A stretch of 64,000 nt of DNA, from positions 126,201,203 through 126,265,202 of the forward strand of contig OY997588.1 of assembly GCA_963921825.1 (NCBI GenBank), read 5' to 3'. The notes beneath the pieces were generated by a model. The model did not search any database, was not told the origin of the DNA, and saw only the letters and a program-made list of their open reading frames with translations. Below are positions 45,416 to 55,999 of the stretch, piece by piece; the first letter of the stretch is position 1, and each line of letters begins with the position of its first letter. This DNA comes from Erodium maritimum. Taxonomy: Eukaryota > Streptophyta > Magnoliopsida > Geraniales > Geraniaceae. Position numbers and translations under genes: made by a program.

Positions 45416-48400
45416 TGTCACGCCCCAATTTCAGCGAACCGAAACTAGGGACGCGAACGTTTAAAAAGTTACAATACTGAAACCTGTTTTCGATAAATCA
45501 CTTTAAAAGTCAGTTTAGTTCCACAAAAGAATAATATTTACATCTCAAAATAAAAGTCCCACACTTGGACAAAACGAGATACACATCTCTAGACTCAAAA
45601 CACCCAGCAACCGCTTCAAGCTCTTCAAGCTTCAGAAGCTAACCTAGTCTAGACTACGAACGGTACCTGTAGGAAAAGAAGCTAGGGGTGAGCGTTCGCT
45701 CACCACCACATATAACATACTGACTATGGCATAATTAGTAGACAAAGCCGATGACACCAACGACGACTCAAAGACACACACACGACCAGTCTTTTCCTCA
45801 ACTGACTCAACACACGGATACGTTATGTAGACCCCACACTACGATCGACGACCTCCTCCAAGACACGACTGACCACACAATACCAACCAAGATCACAAAG
45901 GATCGCAAACCGGCTGCTCAGTAACCAATCTCTGTCTCTCGCCCTTTACCGATCATAGACGTGGTCAGGCGGTCGACCTGTCGCGCAACTTCTCCCGATC
46001 CCAGTCGGGAGGCTAACCCACAACCTCTCCGCTTCACCCGATCCCAGTCGGGTGGTTAGCCACACCCGCGCGTCCTTCCCCCGATCCCAGTCGGGGAGCT
46101 AGCCCACAACCCCTCCGCTTCTCCCGATCCCAGTCGGGAGGCTAGCTACACCACACAACCTCCACCAGTATCAAGTAACCAAACACAATCACAAACAAGT
46201 TCAAACACACAGTAACGACACCGGTGACAACTCCACAGGCACTCAAGGCCAACAAGACACCAACAATCAAACACAGGTTCAACAACCCTACGGGCCCTCA
46301 TGGCCACCCAAGACACCAACGATAAAGTACGGGTTCACAACCCCACGGGCACTCACGGCCATTCAAAACACCGAAACGACAACACGGGCTCTCATGGCCA
46401 CCCAAGACTCAGCAATAATTAACACGGGCTCTCAAGGCCACCCAAACTCAATCAACAAATACACACAACAGCCTCCGGGCATGGTCATATGCCTCCAGTA
46501 TATCAGTTAACGCTAAGTTCTCTGCTCCTACGACACTACTAAGTGTCACATGCATTTCCAGTATTCGCTACGTTCCCGTATCATGCATTTCTAATATTCG
46601 ATAACCTAAATAACCCACGACACCCCGGTGTCACATGCAATTCTACAGTTAACTTTCCCTAGTCAGGTCCGAGATCCGGCTACTTTTCCCTACCTCGCAA
46701 GCAACTCCAAAAGCGCTCCACTAAACCCGAGATGATCGCAATCACTCGCCGAGCCTCCCTTTGCCTCGGTCCGCAGCACGATCTAAAAGAACACAGATTT
46801 AACTCACTTTTAAACTAGTACGAACAGGACACACTTAAATAAACTCAACGCCCAACGTAACCCCGACAATGTCGATAAAGGACCCTTAAAGGCCCGATTC
46901 GCCCGACATGGCGAATCTGCCCGGGTTTTGTAAATTTCTTTCCCGGCTCCCCCTCGATCGGAGCCGGACTCTAAATTTAACACGAAGCCCCAAATTAATA
47001 ACGGTTCCGCCGTTAAGTTAACGGCTACGATTTGTCTAGTTTAAATACGACAGTTGTCTTTTACACTCGAGCGGGCTAACAGTAGGGTTACGATGGATCG
47101 GGTTCGAGCACCCGCGCACAGAACCCAGATTTGATCTATACCCAGCTAAAACCCCTTTTTACTTAAAACCGTCTTTGAAACTCCTTGCTTTAATTAATTC
47201 CGTCTTTGATTTTAAAACAAAACGGTTTCCTTCTGCTCGTTTCCAAACTCGAGATTTTTGGTCCAAAACCCTTCTAAATCCGTTTTGATTTCGTTTTCCC
47301 CCTTTTCGATTTAACTTAACTCAAGTTTGTTTAACGACCGTCCTTCGTTTTAAAACCCAATTAAATCAACCGATCTAGTTTTAACGATAACAATTTTACG
47401 TCCGAACACAAAGATCGAACTTTTGTTTCACATCTGATTTTCAATGTAAAACTCAACTTAACCCTTTTTTGTTCACATTTAAACAGATCCGAAAAAAGTA
47501 AGAAACATAATACAATAACTTAAATTTGTTCTTCTTTACAATTTCAGATTAACCCTTTACAATAATCCTTTAAACAAAACCGGATTCACGTTTTTTTGTT
47601 CTGTTCCTTTCCATTTCGGGAGTTCCGTTCCATCCCGACCAGATCTGAACGAACTCGGGAACGGGAAAGCAAAAGACGAAGAACGGGATCGGGTTAGGTG
47701 CGGCCGACCACCGGCGACGTCGTTATCGGCCGAGATTCCACGGACCGAGAACTCACCGTAAAGGGACGGTGGCGGGTGGTGGAGCTCGGCGGTGGGAGCG
47801 GCGGTGGGGGTTCGCCTCGGGTCCGGACGACTCGATCTCGTCCTGGATCTGACGAGCTCGCCGGCGACGGCGGGAGCTCGGGTCACGCCCGGTTGAAGGG
47901 AGGGTCGGGACGAGAAGGTGAGGTGGAGCTCGGTGGCGGCGATGGCGTCGCAGCCGGTCCTCTCCAGATCGGAGGAGAGGAGGGTTCCGGGCTCGGTGGC
48001 GGCGTCTTTAGGGCCGGACAGAACTGGTGGTGGACGGGGCTGGTCTGGTGAGGAAGATGAAGGAGAGAGAGGCAGGGAGGTCGGGGACGGTGGTTGCGTG
48101 GGCTGGCCGGAGCGGTAACGTGGTCGGGATGGAGGAGAAGAGGACGGGACGAGGGTGGTGAGGGAGGTGGCGGCCGGAAACGGTGGTGGCCGGTCGGAGT
48201 TCGGCGAGGGAGGTGAGGGAGAGGAGAGAGGGCTGGAACGAGAGAGAAGAAAGGATGAGGGTGGCTGCGTGAAATGAGGCTGAAACCCTAGGGTTTCAGT
48301 CTTTTAAAGGAGGTGTGGGTTTTGGGCCTCAGAGGACAACCGGGCCGAGAGGCTGGCTGGGCCGAGTTGGGCCTGCGCGCCTGGCCTGGTCCAGACCTGC

Positions 48401-48492
48401 TCCTTTTTCTTTTTTTGCACTTGTTTCAAAAACCTACCTTAAGGTTTTCGGATTGTAATTTAATACCCTAATGAAACGAAGCGGGTTTTACA
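45416..48492 (-). repeat. 5' LTR of gypsy-2
   Basis: 3077 bp, TGTCACGCCCC to GGGTTTTACA, collinear with 36788-39881. Of the differences seen, most are transitions such as CAAACC/CGAACC near the start. The shorter T-run (48402-48416) explains much of the length difference. Confidence 0.94.
45992..46140. repeat. Four covarying hairpins in the gypsy-2 5' LTR
   Basis: Same array as 37365-37513, at 45992-46011, 46035-46054, 46079-46096 and 46121-46140. All stems and loops are preserved between the two LTRs. Confidence 0.9.
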
Positions 48493-49344
48493 TCGGTCGT
48501 ACGCCTTCCCAGACCACATAGCATCGGGGTGATGTTTACACCATCCTCGTCCTTGATACCCTACACCAGCATACTCTCTCAGTGTAGGTATCGCACCGGA
48601 CACACCTCTTCTTGGAACACACAGCAAGAGAATAATACGCAGCACAAAGCCATGGTCCGACCACGGTATACCAACCGAGTCGACTCACCATAACACACAA
48701 ATCGGTCTATCACTCACCCGATCATGTCACAATCAAATATTCATATCACATCAAACACGGCACACTTGCCCACACATAGTCACAACATGCTACACCGAGT
48801 AAATCTTATTATGACTCTCAATCAACGGCTACAACAAGAATCATGCATCTCAATCAACACGCAACCCTAAGGCTCGACATGGCCATTCTACCAGCACGGC
48901 AATTTCCCAAGAATTGAAAGCGATTAAACTAGTGAATCACATCCTACATGCAAACTAAGACTCGTCCGATTATTATGTAATTGAAAGCGATTATTCTAGT
49001 GAATCACATCCTATATGCGAACTAGGGCCTTTCCGGTTATTATTATTCTTATACATGCATACTAGTAACTTTCCGTAATTAAACCGGTATTCACTACTTT
49101 CCCTACCTCAAAATAAACAACGATCAACTCCTAGTTGTTGACGTCCTGGCTCACTTCCTCCTCTACTTCACGATGTCCTCGGGTCTCCTCCTCCGTGGAT
49201 CTCGGGTCCGAAGTCTTGGATCACAAAACAAGTACTCGAATTAATACTAATTCAGTTGTAAAAAAGAACGAGGAACAACTAAATTAAGCCCGAAAGTCCA
49301 ACATAGGCTAAGACGGGTAATGGGCCGGAAAGAGGCCCAATCCG

Positions 49345-49490
49345 AGTGTCACGGTTTGGGTCACGGATCCGTGGGCTGAACCGTCACGGTTCTCCTCACA
49401 GAACCGTGGCAGACGCCGTCACGGTCTCCCTCACGGAGCCGTGACGCCTCCCGTCATGGTATCCGTCACGGATCCGTGACGGTCTGGCAC
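49345..49490. repeat. Quasi-palindromic CCGTCACGG array in LTR
   Basis: Words such as GGTCACGGATCCGTGGG, CCGTCACGGTTC, CCTCACGGAGCCGTGACG and CCGTCACGGATCCGTGACGG, about 895-1040 bp from the LTR 5' end (50384). Third instance of the array at the same LTR position. Confidence 0.87.
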
Positions 49491-50384
49491 TGTTCATCGT
49501 CTTCTTCCTTCCAGCCTCGGGTTTTCACGAAAATAACTCTAAAACTCCATTTTTGACATTCCCAAACCTCCAAAACAGCTCCCAAATCGTCAATAAACCA
49601 ATACCCATTTTGGGTTTTCATCAAAACTCCATAAATACGAATTAAATCCATCATCTAACATCAAATTCCTCCAAAACTTCATCATCCAAACCCCAAACTC
49701 CAAAACCCATCCATTCTTCATCACTTTTCTCCAAAACCCATGAACCAAAATCCATAAAAACGAAAAGGGATTAGAAGCTCACCATGGAAATGGTGAGTAG
49801 AAGAAGAAAATGGAAGAGTCAAGCCCCTTTGGTGAAGAAATGGCCCAAAAATCCCTCTTTTCTCTCCTTTCTTCTTCTTCAAGCTTCAAACCTCACTCTC
49901 TCTCTCCACCCTCTCTCCAATTTCGGCTACCTTGAGAAATGTGCTGAAATATGCGCCAAATTGAGCTTTAAACCTAGAGGGGATAGTGTCCAAAATACCC
50001 ATTTACTTTATCTCTTCCCAAAAACAACTAATGAGGGTATAAGAGTCATAACACACCCAATTCTTTCCTTCCAAGCAAGAACGGACACATGTCCATGTGG
50101 GGACCACTCCAACTTAAATAAATTCCAGCACAAATATTTTATCGGATTTAGTTCTAAATCGGACCACGCTTGACCGATAAAAGTCTCGGGTTGACTTTTC
50201 CCAATATTATAGTCAACGGAAAGGAAACGGCCCAACTAAGCCAACCGTGATGACGACTAAGCTTTTTGGGCCCCGGAAAGGTCCCGAATGACTCTCGGAG
50301 TCATCGTTTGACTTTTCCGGCAAAAAGTCAACTCTTGCCGAAAACCTACGGTTCGACCGGGATCGACCGGGGGCGATTCTTACA

Positions 50385-50986
50385 GATATCTCGATCAAAT
50401 AAGGCATATGGTCGTTATCCTTATTTTATTCGAGCACTGTTTCTTGATCTTAAGTAGACATCAAGTGATAACTCTTTATCGATTTGCATGGTCATGCTTT
50501 TCCGCAGTCTCACTTATCAAGAGGCCCAAACGATATCTCCCATATTTATAAGAGTGACAAATCCCTTATCAGTCAACCACATATCTCACATAGACAATTA
50601 TGTGCACAACCACAACCTTTATTGTTACCCGGTTAAAGACAATGTTGAATTGTGTTAAAACACACCATCTATGTAGAAACCCTGATGACTATAAAGTCAA
50701 AGGACTTAAGCCATATTACGATACTGAGAAATACTCATGATAGTTCCTATGTAGTATTCTCACAGTGGGTCATCCAATACAATATGCCTAAATGGAATCT
50801 ATGGTTTGACTTCATATCCAATATGTATGATCAGTAAAATGTGATCATCAACCAACATCATACTAGTCTTAGTATATCAGTAAGAGCATGGAGCAATGGA
50901 ATAATACTCTTTTACTTCTAAGAGTTTTACTACCAAGGCATGCACTTGATGATATTAGAAAGAGTCGATTATTCACACTATTAACA
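50385..50986 (-). repeat. Divergent copia LTR remnant
   Basis: Distantly follows the copia LTRs of the left nest in order: GATATCTCGATCAAATAAGGCATA-GGTCGTTATCCTTATT, CTGTTTCTTGATCTTAAGTAG, GCATGGTCATGCTTTTCCGCAGTCTC, GAGTGACAAATCCCTTATCAG, and an end CACTATTAACA. It is an older or different subfamily. The left part may be the last bases before 36119. Confidence 0.65.
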
Positions 50987-52960
50987 TTTCACAAATTATA
51001 ATAGTAGTACCAATGTAGTAATGAAATGATAATATCGTCCAAGATCATGATTGGCCTAAGGCACAAAACCAACACCCCTATCACAATCGGCAGACCCTCC
51101 CTCATCATTTGTTGCGTAGAGAAAATGGTAGACCATGTAAAGCTTGGATATGATCCTTCCGGTGCATGTAGGAAATCAATTTTTGAGTAATACCTTGCTT
51201 TTAGGACTTGTGCCACTAAAGAGGTGGGCTTGTGGATCAGATCCTAAGCTTGTTCCCTAAGCAACACAATATTGACATCTAGCAGGTTTCTGAATCCCAA
51301 ACCCCCATAAGCTTTCGGAATACACGATTTATCCTAATCCTACCATATAATTGGTATACTTCTTGTCTTACCATCCCTCCATAATCTAGCTAGAGCAATG
51401 TGAATACGGTTGACAATGCGTTTTGTAATTTGAAATACTAACATAATGTAGACTGGAAAAGAGGTGAGGACCTATCTAATCATCACCTCCCGGCCTACTG
51501 GTGATAATAACTTCCCATCCCAAGAGCGAATCCTCGTGACTATCTGATCTCCTAAGTAAGACATGGCATGTGTCATGTTCCTCCCTACCATATTCGGCAC
51601 TGCTAGATACATGGAGGCCTGTAGGATATCACATCATTCTCGACGGGTAGGCTCAGGTGTATTTCTACTAAACGGAATCGACGACTCATGTAAATTACGA
51701 AATTGACTAGATACTTGTCCAAACATTGCCAATATATCTCGAATTTTGTGGGTCTCTGCTAGAGTAGCTTTGCAGAAGATATAACAATCATCCGCAAAGA
51801 ACATATGCGAGATGACCGGTGCCCCCGTGCCACTACTACCCCATGTAAAAAAAACTTATGTTGCATTAACTTTCAGGAGTTGAGATAGGCCTTCCATAAA
51901 CAGTAGAAATAGGTATGGCGATAATGGTTCCCCTGGATGGCTCAAACAAAGGCATCTCTCGTCCGTCCGAGGAGATGGAATATTGAATTGTCTGTAGAAA
52001 AGATGATGATAGTGAAATTCATTCTGGTGAGAAGCCCAATTGATGCATGATCGCAATAATAAATCCATTCTAATAGGTCATAGGTTTTACTCATATCGAG
52101 TTTCAAGGCCACATATCCTTCTTGCCCCTAGGTTTTCCTATGTGGATAATGTATTATCTCAAAAGAAATTAAGATGTTATCTTGAATGCACCAACCTAGG
52201 ATGAAAGTGCCTTGAGATTCTGAGATTACTGAGTGTAATAGGACATGTAATCGGTTGGCCAGAACTTTGGACATGATCTAGAAGATGACGTTGCATAGTG
52301 CTATCGTGCGAAGATCGATTATCAATTCAGGATTGGGCTTCTTAGGGATGAGTAGCGCGGCCGTAGAGTTTATATCCGGATCGAAATGGATTTGTAGCAT
52401 GGCCATTCTTATAAATGCAATAATTTCATATGAAAGTAGTGGTCAGTAATGCTGGTAGAATCTCGAGTTCAGGTTGGTTGTTCCTGGAGCTTTATCTGGC
52501 CTCATCTGAAACACTGCCTCACAAATTTCCTTTTCTGTAGCTTGGGACAATAGTTGGTGATTCCAATCTGATGTGTTTTGAGATCAAAGATGGAACGAAA
52601 ATGCAGATAGGTCCAGATACTGCGTGGTGAAGAGTTGATCAAAGTATTCAATATTTAGCTCTCATATACATGTTTCCCATGTGACCAATGTCCCTTGATC
52701 GTTTTTCAAAAATATGATGGCGTTAGAGCGTTGTCGATAAGAGGACACAACATGGAAGAAGCCCGTGTTTCTATCCCCTTCCGTTAGCCAGTGCGTCTTA
52801 GCCCGTTGGCGCGAGAACTCCTCTTGTATCCCTAGTGCTCGTTCATATCGTATTTGGATCGCCTCTAAATGGTAAACTCATGATTGATCAGTTTAGCCAT
52901 TAAGCTCAGATATTTTCCTATAGCACCATTCAATGCGGTTTAGACTTTTAGAGCATTATT
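50987..52960 (-). pseudogene. LINE (L1-type) ORF2 reverse transcriptase, degenerate
   Basis: Minus-strand non-LTR retrotransposon RT. From right to left the frames show THWLTEGDRNTGFFH-like sequence (about 52760-52810), MRPDKAPG (about 52482-52505), GWCIQDNILISFEIIH, GEPLSPYLFLLFMEGLSQLL (about 51880-51945) and the catalytic FFADDCYIF (about 51780-51805). LYSP..SYLGD, a GLGFRN region and WSTIF follow. Several stops and shifts break it. The C-terminal end is missing at the copia LTR remnant. A 2079-bp retroposon splits its upstream part, which resumes at 55059. Confidence 0.88.
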
Positions 52961-55039
52961 TTTTTTTTATCAGGGAATGAAAATTTAAATTAAACCTCTT
53001 CAGAGGTAGAAAAAGAGTACATGAATTGATCTAGTTATAGACCAGTGAGTGAATCGAGCGTTGGCATGTCAGCTCAGCCTCATGACCGTCCCAACAAGGG
53101 GAGTAACCTGATACATGAAAGAGCGATCCTATACAAGGAACATCGGCATCCCAACATGGGAGTAAACCAGACAATGTAGGTCTTAAAAACCAGATTTTAC
53201 AACCATGAAGCGCAAAACAAGAAAAAGTAAAAGGTCCTAACACCTGGATTTTACAACCATTGAGCACACAAAAAGAAATAGGCCTTCAACCCTGATTTTT
53301 CAACCATTAAGCACAAGCGATACTGACTTAAAACCAACTAATAGCCTAATCAAGTAGAGCACCCTGTCTCATTATGACCATCAACCTGTCACACAGACTG
53401 GAAGACGAGCACTAACACGTAGACGGCCAATACCGCAAGAAACCCCTACAACGATAATGAAAGAAAACAGCTTAAAGGCACAAAGGCCTAAACACTTACC
53501 AGCGGCCAACGCCTTAAACCGGCGAGTCCTAACCACGATAGTAGGAGGAAGTAGATGCATATCAAATAGAAATCGTTAAAGGGGCAAAGTGGGGACACAA
53601 AACTTAAGTTGAAGAGAGGGATATACTAGTATTAGTACCACGACGAACCGCTAGACCCACGACGATCAACACCTAGGAGGATGAAGAAACGTGTCTCACG
53701 CCCAGATCTAAAGTGAGACATCAGCCAACCAGACGAATCACTGGAAGCAGGAAGAGCAGCTCCACAACAATCCAAATCCTATAGGAGGAACAAGCGCGTC
53801 CCACGGCCAGAGGTGGAGCTAAACACCTCCAATGACCAGAAAAGAGCTCTACCGATGAGACTGCGATGGGTGGATGTAGACAATGGAACTCGTACTCAGT
53901 CTTCCGAAGGCTAACTCGGTCAACACCGCGAAGGCCTAAGGGGAGGACCGGTATTTCTACCGAGTACGAGCTCAGACCTCCAAGAAGGCAGCATCACATC
54001 AAAAATCATGGAGATCCAAAGCTGGAACTTGAGTTGAGCGTTCAAAAACCGAGAACGGTTACTCCTCACCAGAAAAAACCAAGTGAGAACACAAAGGAGA
54101 AGGCTTGTAATTATACCGAGCACGAGCCAACCCAAACCCGGAGAGATCTAACACCGACGCAAGTAGAGTAGCGCAATGTCACACAAAGGACGCACTTGTA
54201 CCGAATCAACAAAACCGACACCGGTGAGGACCCAAAAATCCGAAAAACTCTCTGAATGACCACACCACCAAGATACAGACTTCCAGAACTACACCACGGC
54301 CACAAAACTTTACCAAGACTACAACCAGCACCGCCTGAAAAGCCTAAGCAAAGAAAATGCCCTAACAGCAACTTAGACTCGAACTGGCCCAAATCGAACC
54401 GGCCCAAACAGGCCCAAAACCGGACATGCCCATACCTAAACTGCCTTGGTCCGAGCCGCCCCGATCCAACCCACCCCGAACCAACCCGACCAGATCGGAC
54501 TCGCCCTAGATACAAGGATGAGGAATACGAGCACGGTGGACTCCGGTCGAGTTTCCTACGAGACGAACTCTAGCAACCCCATCCACAAAGGAGAAGTTGC
54601 ACCAACAGGATACACCACGACACGAGAGGCATGGGACCCACGAGCAACGACGGGAAGAAGCTGCTTGATGGGAAACTCCGACGATCTGAACAACCGTCAC
54701 ACCTGCAGAACTCGGAAACAACAAGAGCTCTGGTGAACCACCATGCAGACCACAGACACCCCAACAGATTTGTCCCTGGCGATCACATAGTGACGAGCTA
54801 AGAGCATGGGGAAGCACACGGCGGCGAGGAGCAAAAGCTCCAACTTGTCTGTAAATACCGGAAAAGAAGGGGACTAGAAAAGAGGAAAGAGAGAGGAGAA
54901 GAAAGGGGTGAGGAGGAGGTCACCACCAACAACTACTTTGACCAGTATTATAGTCGGAATTGATAGAGACGATGGGAAAGTGGGCTGGTGGCTAGGGTTT
55001 AAGAAGAGGGGTTGGGAGCTTTTTACTTGCAGTGGGGGA
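52961..55039 (-). mobile_element. Non-autonomous retroposon with poly(A) and 19-bp TSD
   Basis: 2079 bp flanked by the perfect 19-bp direct repeat AGACTTTTAGAGCATTATT (52942-52960 and 55040-55058). On the minus strand it begins CCCCCACTGCAAG, has a pyrimidine-rich 5' part (about 54840-54910), and ends CATTCCCTGATAAAAAAAA, a poly(A) tail next to the TSD. This is the signature of target-primed reverse transcription by LINE machinery. Minus-strand frames 54506-54817 and 54111-54515 are open but carry no domain I recognise. A GTCGGGTTGGTTCGGGGTGGG-like tract lies near 54450-54500. It could be an internally deleted LINE (5' UTR plus 3' UTR) or a retrotransposed host RNA. Confidence 0.8.
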
Positions 55040-55058
55040 AGACTTTTAGAGCATTATT

Positions 55059-55170
55059 ACGAAGTTGAAGTCAGAATTTTATATTCAAAAAATAAATATT
55101 CGAGCAAAATATGTTGAAAATTGGAATGATATGTTTTGTAACCGATGCGAAACCAGTAGGGATGTGCAAA
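55059..55170 (-). pseudogene. Upstream remnant of the LINE ORF2
   Basis: Sequence after the right TSD continues the LINE interrupted at 52960. It is too short and decayed for clear motifs, and its right limit is approximate. Confidence 0.45.
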
Positions 55171-55790
55171 ATAAAATATTAATTTTTGAGAAACTAAATT
55201 AGATTTTCATGGTTGAACTTAATTAAACACTATATAATTTTTTAAATATACACATAAATAAAACTGAAACAGATAGACATTCAAAATTTAATGAATTATT
55301 TAATGTCATCAAAATCCAAATACTATAGATAAAACAAATAAAAATTACTTTAATAATACATGTAAAACTAAAATTAAAATAATACTATAAATTGAATTTT
55401 ATTAAATAATACATTTTATAAAAATATATTAAATAAACATTCAAAATTTAATAAATTATTTAATATCATAAAATAATACATAAATTTAATTTATAAATTT
55501 AATAAATACTATATCATAAATAAAAGTCAAAGTTTGAATATATAAAAATTATATTTAATAAATACGAAAACCAAAACTATACATGTTTTTTCTGGAACAC
55601 ATATAATATTGTTAAGTTATTAAGTAATTAAAAAAATCAACAGTTTTCAGTTAAATATTATTTAAAAATAATAATTTAATTTTTTTTTAAACATAAAAAA
55701 CGTTTTTAGTTAAAAAATATTTTTAAAACTTAAAAAGCAGGAAAAAAAATTTCAGTTAAATGTTAATCAAAACAATGAATTAGAAATCCC
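55171..55790. other. AT-rich spacer
   Basis: About 620 bp of very AT-rich DNA with many AATAA/TTAAAT words and A-runs. No gene. Such DNA can act as a matrix-attachment region, but nothing here proves it. Confidence 0.5.
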
Positions 55791-55891
55791 AGTTTCTAGT
55801 TGGCTATTGGCCGAAGGTGCATGCAGTTCCGGGTCCGTCAAGCCTGCTTCGGCTTCTGATTCCTGGACTTTGCACCGCTGCACTTGGACTT

Positions 55892-55999
55892 GGGCACGTG
55901 GTTCTGGTGTTGGCTAATCACATCAACATGTGCGTATCATAGAGCTAACTCTATATAATACAGAAACTTACACAACACTACCTCTATGTTTGAGAAAAT
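55892..55999 (+). promoter_or_regulatory. Proximal promoter of the second P450 gene
   Basis: Conserved with copy 1: TGGGCACGTGGTTCTGGTGTTGGCTAATCACATCAACATG. It has a perfect G-box CACGTG at 55895-55900 and a TATA box TATATAA at 55952-55958, about 42 bp before the ATG. Confidence 0.55.

Larger units (their letters stand above)
36788..48492 (-). mobile_element. gypsy-2: complete Tekay/Del-type Ty3/gypsy retrotransposon (TSD TCGGT)
   Basis: Minus-strand element of 11,705 bp with TSD TCGGT at 36783-36787 and 48493-48497. LTRs are 36788-39881 and 45416-48492, the PBS 45401-45412, and the PPT 39883-39898. Gag-pol order is gag, protease, RT, RNase H, integrase, chromodomain-like end. The LTRs are near-identical apart from scattered bases and a T-run length change, so insertion is more recent than gypsy-1. 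Coding lesions are one frameshift and two stops, so this copy cannot make its own complete polyprotein as read. Confidence 0.95.
36119..50384 (-). repeat. Solo gypsy LTR (TSD GATAT), split by gypsy-2
   Basis: Minus-strand LTR with ends TATCACACCCC (TG changed to TA) at 36119 and GCGATTCTTACA at 50384, flanked by GATAT at 36114-36118 and 50385-50389. Without gypsy-2 it is about 2.56 kb (36119-36787 plus 48498-50384), the same length as the solo LTR at 19058-21613 and with the same array (49345-49490). The left piece has two CATCTTCCCGTCAC-GAGACTCGGGG units (36670-36755). ORFs within are not genes. Confidence 0.9.

Noticed and set aside
53866..54171. Plus-strand 101-codon ORF
   Set aside because: It is antisense to the poly(A)-bearing retroposon, has no domain, and shows composition expected by chance.
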